Assembly: GCA_947454155.1 (NCBI GenBank)
Contig: CANGIT010000005.1
Span: 1 to 64,000 of the forward strand
DNA from: Chitinophagaceae bacterium
GTDB lineage: Bacteria > Bacteroidota > Bacteroidia > Chitinophagales > Chitinophagaceae
Length of the DNA stretch: 64,000 nucleotides
Reading direction: 5' to 3'
The notes under the pieces were generated by a model. The model was not told the DNA's origin. It saw only the letters and a program-made list of their open reading frames with translations, and made no database searches. Positions within the stretch are counted from its first letter, which is position 1. Each line of letters begins with the position of its first letter. The position numbers and the translations under genes are program-made. Below, piece after piece: positions 37,187-45,459 of this stretch.

Positions 37187-40100
37187 CTAAGGGGTGGTGA
37201 TCAACCGCAGGCTGTCGTTATTTTGTGAGATGATGAAGGAGGCTTTTTTTCCAACAAGATTGATAGGAAGAATATGTCTGGCTTCGGCTTTGATGACGAT
37301 TCCGGGGAGGGTTTCGGCCGCGAAATGCCCATTGCCTTTGTTGATCAGCACCGTTCCAAAATCGGCATCGTAACGTCCCATCTCGATATTGTTTTCGTAG
37401 TAATTGCCGATGGTGATGATATCGGTGAGATGATCATGGTTGATGTCGGTGAACATCGCATCGCGCATGGGTGTCAGCTGGGCTTCCCATGGCAGAGACA
37501 CTGCATGGAAGTTCATCTTGCCATCATTGATCCATAAGGTGCTCGACATGTCTGTTGCCGTATATACAATGGCGCTGTTGAGTTTTTCTTTCCCGAATAT
37601 TTCCTCCATATCGGCCTTCGCCAGATTTTCGGCATACAGGAATTTCTTTTTCAAAACAGGAAGCTGTTTTTGCAATTCATCCTTGTTGGCAAAAGGTACT
37701 TCTTTGCCTTGAAGATAATAGCTCAAGATCTGTTCTTTGGTTTCATTGTCGTCGAAGTCGTTGTAATACAAATGAAGCGGTTCAGCCTCACTGGCTTTAA
37801 GTCGGCTGTTCAGGCCCAGGTTGCCGGCGATGATATCCAAATCGCCATCACCATCAACATCTGCCGTCTTTACAAAATTCCACCAACCTTTTTGTGGACC
37901 AATCGCTTGTTGTATAAACGAATCTCCCTGACGCACATAGGCGTTGACTGTTCCCCATTCGGCGGCGGTCAGCAAGTCTTTCTTTCCATCATTGTTGAGG
38001 TCGGCCCATTCGGCACCGGTTATCATTCCCGCCTGTGCCAGCGCTTTGCCGTATACACTGGTGACATCTTTAAATGAACCGTCTTTATTGTTAAGCAGTA
38101 AATACGATTGAGGCATGGCGCCATATTGAAACGGCACCGTTCTTCCACCAATAAATAAATCGGGGTAGCCATCGTTGTTGATGTCTTGCGCGGCCACACA
38201 AGAGGCATTCACAAACACATTGTTGAATGCAGCTGTTTTCTTATGCAGGTTACCTTTACCATTATTGAGGAATACTCTCGGTAAAAGGTAGTCGCTTTTT
38301 CCGTAGTACTCATTACCGCCATCGGCCAGTACAAGATCGTTGAAGCCATCTTTGTTAAAATCTATAATTACTGCATCGGTCTCTTCATACGTGCTGTCTG
38401 CATCCAGTTCGGGCTGTGGGCTTCTGATGAATTTACCATCTTGCTGTTGCAGAAACAGGGCGGGCTTATCACCTTTGGAAGAGCCTACAAAAACATCTTC
38501 CCTGCCATCGCCATTGATGTCGGCCACAGCCAGCGCAGGTCCCTCGCGCGAAGTCATGTGAGGCACCAACTGCTCGCGGTCGAATTCGTTGAATGGATTT
38601 TCCTTATGCTTGTACAATAATCCGGATGAGGTGCTTTCTTCTTTCATCAACGGCAGTGCATTTTGAAAGTGCAAAGTAAGTCGCGTGTAATCAAATGCAG
38701 GTAGCCCTTGACGATAGTGGATGGTTTGAATGCTATTGGATTTTTCGTTGATTTTTTCGCAGGTATTGTCGGGCCAGATGAGGATCAGCGAATCGATCTT
38801 GTTTTTTCCCCAGGCTGCCGCAAAAGGAGTTTCCATGCTTGACAGAAATCCTCTTACCGGAAATTTTTCGTAGGTGTTGATGCTGTCTTTGTAATAAACA
38901 AGCAGTTTGGCTCCGATGGCGTTGACATTTGTTGCCGGACCTTTGAGTCGCAGTTGAATCCAGTTGTTTTTTTCGGGTTGACTGTTCGTCTTGTTTTCAT
39001 AAAGCATCACCGGATCGTCGATGTTGTTCACTACGATATCCAGATCGCCGTCGTTGTCCAGGTCCGCGTATACCGTGCCGTTGGAAAAAGTTGGCTGGTC
39101 GTTGCCCACCAGGTCTTTCCAATCTTCAAAAGAGGCGTTGCCTTTGTTATGGTAAAATTTATTGGGCAGCTTGATCTGGGGAAATTTGTCGACCACCGCC
39201 ATTTCTTTTTCATCCATGCTGTTGGCGTCTATCTTTTTCTGCAGCTCCTCATTGCTGATGTAATTGACATAATCGATGTCGTTGAGTCTTTTGGGAATGC
39301 CATTGCTGATGAAAAGGTCTTTGAAGCCGTCGTTGTCAAAATCCATGAACAGCGTACTCCAGCTCCAGTCGGTTGCGGCCACGCCGCTGTACAAGCCCAA
39401 CTCGCTGAACATGCCGTTTCTGCGGTTGAGTTGCAGGTTGTTGCGTGTATACTGATGGTTATAACCATACCCGATCTTCATGTTGAACGTGTTGTACTCG
39501 TCTTCGCCCAGCGATCTTTTTAATATATAGGGATCCGATGGCAGCATGTCCATGGAGATGATGTCGGGATAGGCGTCGTTGTTGATATCGGCCACATCCA
39601 CACCCATGCTGAACTGGCTGGTGTGCATGATATGGTCGTTCAGTTCTTCTTTGAAGGTGCCATTCCGCTGATTGATGTAGAGATAATCGTTTTCGTGAAA
39701 ATCATTGCCGATGTAGATATCGGGGTATCCGTCGTTGTTGATGTCGGCCACACAAATGCCTAAGCCGTATCCGATGGCGGAACTGTTGATCTGCGATGCG
39801 TGGGTGATGTCGGTGAAATGGTTTCCGTCGTTTCTATACAATCTGTCGCCACTTAACGGATGATAAGTGCCGATGAAATTTTTCCTTTCGGCAAAGGTGC
39901 CGTTCTGATGTACCGAATGGTTGAGCAGAAACATATCAAGGTCGCCATCCAAGTCAAAATCGAAAAATGCAGCCTGTGTACTGAAGCCCGAAAAATCGAG
40001 ACCATAAGCGGCGGTCTCATCTCGATAGGATGGAATACCGTTTTTATCAATGCCCTTGCAGATGAGTAACTGGTTTTTTCCTTTCAGGATGTCGAACTGT

Positions 40101-40495
40101 CCTACGCGGCAAACATAAATGTCCATCCACCCATCATTGTTGATATCCACCACACTTACCCCTGTGCTCCAGCCACCATCATCGGGTAGGCCTGCCTGTT
40201 GGGTAACGTCTTTAAAATGAAGTTTGCCTTCGTTGAGGTAGATCTTGTTTTGCCCCTGGTTGGAAGCGAAAAAAAGATCGGTGAGGCCATCATTGTTGAA
40301 ATCGGCAGCACCGCAACCTGCGCCATTGTAGAAATACATGTACTTGAACATGTTGAATTCTTTTGTGGACTTCAGCTTGTTGGTAAAATCAATGCCTGTT
40401 TCATTTTGCTCTCGAAGCACAAAAAGTTTGTTCTTGTTGTTTTGACAAGAAGAGATTAAGGCAAGGGTCAATATGATGAAAAGCAATTTCTTCAT
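37187..40495 (-). CDS. CRTAC1/ASPIC-UnbV FG-GAP lipoprotein (copy 1)
   Basis: Starting at MKKLLFIILTLALISSC gives 1,102 residues with a lipoprotein Cys at 17; the track start 28 codons earlier has no signal. FG-GAP/VCBS repeats with calcium loops occur throughout (DFNNDGLTDLFF, DINNDGWMDIYV, DLDNDGDLDIVV, DINGDGREDVFV). A central ASPIC/UnbV-like segment reads GFLSSMETPFAAAWG...SLILIWPDN. These are surface-exposed seven-blade-type proteins often encoded with SusCD and thought to bind ligands. It lies 10 nt after its paralogue, so the two are co-transcribed. Confidence 0.9.
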   Translation of the reverse strand: MKKLLFIILTLALISSCQNNKNKLFVLREQNETGIDFTNKLKSTKEFNMFKYMYFYNGAGCGAADFNNDGLTDLFFASNQGQNKIYLNEGKLHFKDVTQQAGLPDDGGWSTGVSVVDINNDGWMDIYVCRVGQFDILKGKNQLLICKGIDKNGIPSYRDETAAYGLDFSGFSTQAAFFDFDLDGDLDMFLLNHSVHQNGTFAERKNFIGTYHPLSGDRLYRNDGNHFTDITHASQINSSAIGYGLGICVADINNDGYPDIYIGNDFHENDYLYINQRNGTFKEELNDHIMHTSQFSMGVDVADINNDAYPDIISMDMLPSDPYILKRSLGEDEYNTFNMKIGYGYNHQYTRNNLQLNRRNGMFSELGLYSGVAATDWSWSTLFMDFDNDGFKDLFISNGIPKRLNDIDYVNYISNEELQKKIDANSMDEKEMAVVDKFPQIKLPNKFYHNKGNASFEDWKDLVGNDQPTFSNGTVYADLDNDGDLDIVVNNIDDPVMLYENKTNSQPEKNNWIQLRLKGPATNVNAIGAKLLVYYKDSINTYEKFPVRGFLSSMETPFAAAWGKNKIDSLILIWPDNTCEKINEKSNSIQTIHYRQGLPAFDYTRLTLHFQNALPLMKEESTSSGLLYKHKENPFNEFDREQLVPHMTSREGPALAVADINGDGREDVFVGSSKGDKPALFLQQQDGKFIRSPQPELDADSTYEETDAVIIDFNKDGFNDLVLADGGNEYYGKSDYLLPRVFLNNGKGNLHKKTAAFNNVFVNASCVAAQDINNDGYPDLFIGGRTVPFQYGAMPQSYLLLNNKDGSFKDVTSVYGKALAQAGMITGAEWADLNNDGKKDLLTAAEWGTVNAYVRQGDSFIQQAIGPQKGWWNFVKTADVDGDGDLDIIAGNLGLNSRLKASEAEPLHLYYNDFDDNETKEQILSYYLQGKEVPFANKDELQKQLPVLKKKFLYAENLAKADMEEIFGKEKLNSAIVYTATDMSSTLWINDGKMNFHAVSLPWEAQLTPMRDAMFTDINHDHLTDIITIGNYYENNIEMGRYDADFGTVLINKGNGHFAAETLPGIVIKAEARHILPINLVGKKASFIISQNNDSLRLITTP

Positions 40496-40505
40496 GAATC
40501 TAAAC

Positions 40506-43500
40506 TCAGGGAATTGGGTACCCGATGGGTTTTTCATTGTTGATGGTGAACAAGATGTATTTTTTCTTTGCCCTTTCAATCAGCTGGATGTCTCTTACTT
40601 CGCCTTTAACTTTCAATCCGCTTTCCTTTTCAGTCAGCGACCTGAAATTCATTTTTCCTTCATTGATGAGGAGGCTGCCAAAAGAGGCATCCAAACGACC
40701 AAACTGAGGCAGGAGGCCGTATTCATTGCCACCACAGATGATGTCTGGTTTTCCATCATGGTTGACATCGGTACAAAGAATACTGTTGACGGAAGAAAAT
40801 TGTATGTCCTGTGGCATTATTTTGATGGTGAAATGGCCTTTACCATCGTTGATGGCGATTACCGAATTCATTTGGTTGATTTTTTTAACGGTGGCTTTTT
40901 CAATCAGCTCTTTACCCCATAAGTCCAGAACATCCTGGTGGCCGAATTCTTTGAATTGCAGGTTTTTCTTTTTCAAGGAAGGCATCTGTTCTTCAAGGTC
41001 ACGCTTCATGAACACCGGCATGTCTTTGCCATCAATGGTGCGTGTGATGATTTTGTCTGTGCGGCCATTGTTGTCGAAATCGCTGATGAATATTTTCAGC
41101 GGATTTTTTTCATCGGCTTTGAGATAACAGTTCTCTCCCAAATTGCCCAATACCATATCGTTGTCGCCATCACCATCCAAATCGGCTACGGCAACAGCTC
41201 TCCAACATCCAAACTGATTTTCGAGACCTGTCGTTAAAGCTTCGAATTTTTGATGTCCGCGGTAGGTGAATATTTTCGGCGCCATCCAGTCTCCGGCTAC
41301 AATCAACTCTTTATTTCCATCACCATTCACATCGGCCCAGGTGGAAGCGTTGATCATGCCTGCTTTGCTGATGGAACTATCGGCATACACCAAATCTTTA
41401 AAATGGCCGGTGCCGTCGTTTTCGTAGAGATAACTTTCCGGTGCAAGTCCGTAATCCTGCGTTACACATCTTCCTCCTACAAAAAGATCCATATCGCCAT
41501 CGTTATCGAAGTCACAAGCCGAGGCGGTTCCTATGTTGGCATTATTGGCGGAAAACGCGGTTCTCGACAGTTCAAAATTTCCTTTGCTATCGTTGAGGAA
41601 TAAACGATGCATGAGCTCATTACTGTATGATTTGATGTTGTTACCGGCGCTACCGATGAACAAGTCCAGGTCGCCATCTTTATCGGCATCGAAAAACAAG
41701 ACTGTTCCGTCTTCAAATGATTTGAATTGTTCAATGGAAGGTTGTGCACTTTTTTTGAAACCGTTGGCGGTTTGCAGATACAGTTGTCCGGTTTGGGCAT
41801 TGGTTCCTGCTATAAAAATATCTTCCAATCCATCGCCATTCACATCACCTTTTGCACATTTGGGCCCTTCTTTCGACAAAAGAAAAGGTACCAGCCTTTC
41901 ATAATAATAATCCACTTGGTCGTCTTCCACTATTTTTTCAAAAGGATTGTCCTGGGCCACCAACAAAGGAGCCTGTTGGGGTAAAACATTGGATGTGTTG
42001 GGTTTTGATGAGCCATTGTGCACCATCACATGCAGCGTATCCAAAGCAAGATTGTTGTAAAGCGAAGCAGATTTATCGGGCCAGGTGATTTTCACCGAAT
42101 CTATTTTTGTTCTGTTGCCCAAGCCAATGACGGTCTTATAGTCCATTGAAGATTGGAAGCCTCTGCTGGGCATCACTTCGCGGCTGATGATTTCTTTGCC
42201 CACATACAATTGGATGGTGCTGCCAATGGCATGGGTATTGGCGGTGTTTTCGCTGAGCTGAAAACTGATGAAATGGTTTTTATTTTTTTCTCGGCTGTTG
42301 TTCTTGTATACAAAGGCCTCCTGATTCACATTGTTCACCACGAGATCGAGGTCGCCGTCGTTGTCGAGGTCTGCATAGGCTGCACCGTTAGAGAATGACG
42401 GATCATCAAAGCCCCAGTTTTCTCCTTCATCTGTAAACCTCAAATGGCCTCCGTTGCGAAAGGCTTTGTTGGGTATGGGATGCGATGGCATTTGCTTGAT
42501 GATGGAATCCACTTGTGTTTTTTGCCCGGTCATCACCATGCGCTGATTCACTTCGTCGGCAAAAAAATTGATGAAATCCTGATCGGTCACATCCTGATAA
42601 ATACCATTACAAACGTAGATGTCGTTGTAGCCGTCATTGTCTGCGTCAAACATCAGTGCTCCCCAGCTCCAATCGCTGGCGTTCACTCCGGCATAATTGG
42701 AAATCTCGCTGAATCTTCCGTTGCCATTGTTCAGTTGCAGGGCATTCTGCATGAACTGATGATAGAACCCGTTTTTTACTTTGAGGTTGTAAACATCATA
42801 GTTGTCAAAAGTGGAAGTGGTGCGTAATCTGTAATCGTCACCGGGCAACATGTCGGTGGTGAAAATATCGGGATAGCCGTCGTTGTTGATGTCAGCGATA
42901 TCGGCGCCCATGCTGGCCAGTGAAGTGTGCTGCATCTGGTCTTCCAATACCTCTTTGAAACGGCCGTTCTGTTGGTTGATATACAGATAGTCTCTTTCAA
43001 AGAAATCGTTGGAGATATAGATGTCATCATAATGATCTCCATTCACATCGGCCACATTTACGCCCAATCCAAAACCGATAAGACTGCCATAGATACCTGC
43101 CTCTTCACTGGCATCGGTGAATTTACCATTGTCGTTGCGCAATAATTTGTCGCCACCGCCTTTGAGAAAATCCTCTACCGGCCATTGGTCGGCACGAAGA
43201 TCTCTTTTGTTGGCATAGTTTAGAGTGTTGACCGGTATGAAACTATTGTTGAGAATGTAGCAGTCCAGGTCACCGTCGTTATCGTAATCAAAGAATGCAG
43301 CGTGTGTACAATAACCACCCTTGTTGCTGAGGCCATAGGCTGCCGTACTGTCGGAAAATGTGAGGTTGTGGTTGTTGATGAAGAGTTTGTTTTCGGGCGC
43401 TTTTTTATCTACATAACCCGCGTTGCAAACGTAAATATCGAGCCAGCCGTCATGGTTGATATCTACCATCACCACGCCAGTGCTCCAGTCTTTTTTTTCA

Positions 43501-43823
43501 CCGAAGCCTGCTTTCGCTGAGATGTCTTCAAATTGAAAATTTCCTTTGTTGAGGTACAATTTATTACTGCCCATATTGGCAGTAAAAAAGATATCCGGCA
43601 GTCCGTCGTTATTGATATCGCCTGTTGCTACACCACCGCCATTGTAGTAATTGCGGTAACTGAAGATGTTGAAATCTTTAGAATTGGAAATGTTATTACG
43701 GAAATGAATGCCCGATTTGTTTTCATCAACACGTTCAAAAAGAGTGTCTTTTTTTTCTTTGTTGAACCAGGAACAGGCGCTGATGGAAATGATGGTCAGG
43801 GCATAAACAAAAATCTTCTTCAT
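40506..43823 (-). CDS. CRTAC1/ASPIC-UnbV FG-GAP lipoprotein (copy 2)
   Basis: The 1,105-residue protein has a lipoprotein signal (IFVYALTIISISAC). It has the same order as its downstream neighbour: NYYNGGGVATGDINNDGLPDIFF at the start, repeated DxNxDGxxD calcium loops, and a central GFQSSMDYKTVIGLGN...KITWPDKS ASPIC/UnbV-like part. Domain order matches closely and identity looks moderate, so the duplication is old. It begins 95 nt after the SusD stop but a strong terminator lies in that gap, so expression with SusCD would need read-through or its own promoter. Confidence 0.9.
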   Translation of the reverse strand: MKKIFVYALTIISISACSWFNKEKKDTLFERVDENKSGIHFRNNISNSKDFNIFSYRNYYNGGGVATGDINNDGLPDIFFTANMGSNKLYLNKGNFQFEDISAKAGFGEKKDWSTGVVMVDINHDGWLDIYVCNAGYVDKKAPENKLFINNHNLTFSDSTAAYGLSNKGGYCTHAAFFDYDNDGDLDCYILNNSFIPVNTLNYANKRDLRADQWPVEDFLKGGGDKLLRNDNGKFTDASEEAGIYGSLIGFGLGVNVADVNGDHYDDIYISNDFFERDYLYINQQNGRFKEVLEDQMQHTSLASMGADIADINNDGYPDIFTTDMLPGDDYRLRTTSTFDNYDVYNLKVKNGFYHQFMQNALQLNNGNGRFSEISNYAGVNASDWSWGALMFDADNDGYNDIYVCNGIYQDVTDQDFINFFADEVNQRMVMTGQKTQVDSIIKQMPSHPIPNKAFRNGGHLRFTDEGENWGFDDPSFSNGAAYADLDNDGDLDLVVNNVNQEAFVYKNNSREKNKNHFISFQLSENTANTHAIGSTIQLYVGKEIISREVMPSRGFQSSMDYKTVIGLGNRTKIDSVKITWPDKSASLYNNLALDTLHVMVHNGSSKPNTSNVLPQQAPLLVAQDNPFEKIVEDDQVDYYYERLVPFLLSKEGPKCAKGDVNGDGLEDIFIAGTNAQTGQLYLQTANGFKKSAQPSIEQFKSFEDGTVLFFDADKDGDLDLFIGSAGNNIKSYSNELMHRLFLNDSKGNFELSRTAFSANNANIGTASACDFDNDGDMDLFVGGRCVTQDYGLAPESYLYENDGTGHFKDLVYADSSISKAGMINASTWADVNGDGNKELIVAGDWMAPKIFTYRGHQKFEALTTGLENQFGCWRAVAVADLDGDGDNDMVLGNLGENCYLKADEKNPLKIFISDFDNNGRTDKIITRTIDGKDMPVFMKRDLEEQMPSLKKKNLQFKEFGHQDVLDLWGKELIEKATVKKINQMNSVIAINDGKGHFTIKIMPQDIQFSSVNSILCTDVNHDGKPDIICGGNEYGLLPQFGRLDASFGSLLINEGKMNFRSLTEKESGLKVKGEVRDIQLIERAKKKYILFTINNEKPIGYPIP

Positions 43824-43854
43824 GCGTGAGCAAATTATGGCATCTGTGGGTCAT

Positions 43855-43888
43855 AAAAAAATCAGGGCAGTTAAAAAACTGCCCTGAT
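43855..43888 (-). terminator. Strong rho-independent terminator after susD
   Basis: A 12-bp perfect stem (ATCAGGGCAGTT / AACTGCCCTGAT, 43861-43872 and 43877-43888) with loop aaaa is followed on the minus strand by six T. It lies 30 bp after the SusD stop and before the CRTAC1 genes. Confidence 0.9.
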
Positions 43889-43918
43889 GATAAACCTTAT
43901 TAAACTATGCAGAGAAAA

Positions 43919-45439
43919 TTAGTAACCAGGATTTTGAACCAGGTTAGGGTTAGCTGCCAGTGAACGGGCTGGAATAGGATACACCAGATATTTAGCATCT
44001 GAAGCATCTTTTTCTTGCCAAGCACCGAGGAATTTACCAAAACGAACCATGTCTTGTCTTCTCCAGCCTTCCCAATAGAATTCACGACCTCTTTCGTTGA
44101 ACAAATCGTCCAAGCTTACAGAAGAAACGGCAGCGATACCAGCTCTTTGTCTTACTGCGCTTACCAGGCTGGCTGCAGACTGACCAGAAGGATCAGTACC
44201 GCCACGCAATAAAGCTTCGGCTTTCATCAACATTACATCCGACAAACGGAAATAAACGTAGTCATTGTTTGAGTTGTCGCCACTGGTGTAATCAGGTGGA
44301 TATTTCACTACACGGATACCGGTAACTTCGAGGTTGCTGCCAGTTTCAACAGATTTCACCTGAGGAACGAAAGCCAAAGGAGCACCTGTTCTGTCTTGCA
44401 AAGCAACACCGTTTTGATTGTATTGTTGACCTACGAGCAGACCTACTTTCAGACCAGAAACGTTGGTTACGCCATTGTAGCTTCCGCCTCTTCTGGCATC
44501 GGTAGCATCAAATTTGTCGTAGAAATCGGACAAAGTAGTGAAACCATTCCAACCGCTTGGATTTTGGTTGTAGTGCAAAGTACAGAACCAACGGCTGCGT
44601 ACGTTACCACTTTTCACACCACCGATGTTTTCTGCTGTCCAGATGTTTTCAGTAGAAAGCACATTGTTGGTTGGAGCGAAATTGTCGAAGAAATTGCTGT
44701 TCAAAGTATAACCACCGGCCATGATGGTATTGGCCAAAGTGATTACATGGTTCATGTCGTCAGCGCTGAAAGTTGGATTCGCTCTGTTGGCATAAACACC
44801 TTTGTTCAGATAACATTTCATCATCAGTGCACGAGCACCGTTTTTGTTACATTTATTGGCAGGACCATCGGGCAAATCGTTCATGATGGCTTCGCACTCA
44901 GAGATGATGTAGTCGCAAGCAACTGCACCTTTTCTTACTGCAGGAATTTCATTTGGATCTGCGGTATTGGTTCTGTAAGGAACCTGATCCCAGCAATCAA
45001 GCAAAGCGTAGTTGGCCATGGCTCTCAGCAAGCGGGCTTCAGCGGCTTGTTGAGGAGTTGGGCTGAAACGGAGCATATCCGTAGCAGCGTAAACCACTTT
45101 ACCCAGATCCTGATAAGTATCAGAAGCGAAGGCATGGTTAGCATCCCACTGATGGCGGTGCAATACTCTCCAAACACCATTATCATCCCAGTCACCGGCT
45201 CTTGTGGGTCCGATGCACTCATCGGTACTGTGTTCTTGCAAAGCCCAGAGACGTGCTTGGTCCTGGAAGGGTCCGAGCATCGCATCGTAGGTAGACTGCA
45301 GGAGGGCACCTGCGTTGGCGCCGCCACCGGAACCGCCACCTACTTGTGATCCTGATACAGAGCTGTTCAGCGTTTCGTCGAGTTTGGTACAACCAACAAA
45401 AGTTGAAATACTCAGTACAGCAAAAAATAATTTTTTCAT
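43919..45439 (-). CDS. susD: SusD/RagB family nutrient-binding lipoprotein
   Basis: The 506-residue protein has a lipoprotein signal (LFFAVLSISTFVGC). It shows the SusD helical repeats (AEARLLRAMANYALLDCWDQVPY near 145) and the conserved end (LFNERGREFYWEGWRRQDMVRFGKF, LVYPIPARSLAANPNLVQNPGY). SusD proteins cap the SusC channel and capture oligosaccharides at the surface. It follows SusC by 20 nt in one operon, with a terminator after it. A Gly/Ser-rich linker follows the lipid anchor (GSQVGGGSGGGANAG). Confidence 0.96.
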   Translation of the reverse strand: MKKLFFAVLSISTFVGCTKLDETLNSSVSGSQVGGGSGGGANAGALLQSTYDAMLGPFQDQARLWALQEHSTDECIGPTRAGDWDDNGVWRVLHRHQWDANHAFASDTYQDLGKVVYAATDMLRFSPTPQQAAEARLLRAMANYALLDCWDQVPYRTNTADPNEIPAVRKGAVACDYIISECEAIMNDLPDGPANKCNKNGARALMMKCYLNKGVYANRANPTFSADDMNHVITLANTIMAGGYTLNSNFFDNFAPTNNVLSTENIWTAENIGGVKSGNVRSRWFCTLHYNQNPSGWNGFTTLSDFYDKFDATDARRGGSYNGVTNVSGLKVGLLVGQQYNQNGVALQDRTGAPLAFVPQVKSVETGSNLEVTGIRVVKYPPDYTSGDNSNNDYVYFRLSDVMLMKAEALLRGGTDPSGQSAASLVSAVRQRAGIAAVSSVSLDDLFNERGREFYWEGWRRQDMVRFGKFLGAWQEKDASDAKYLVYPIPARSLAANPNLVQNPGY

Positions 45440-45459
45440 ATACTAAATGTTTTAATTAA

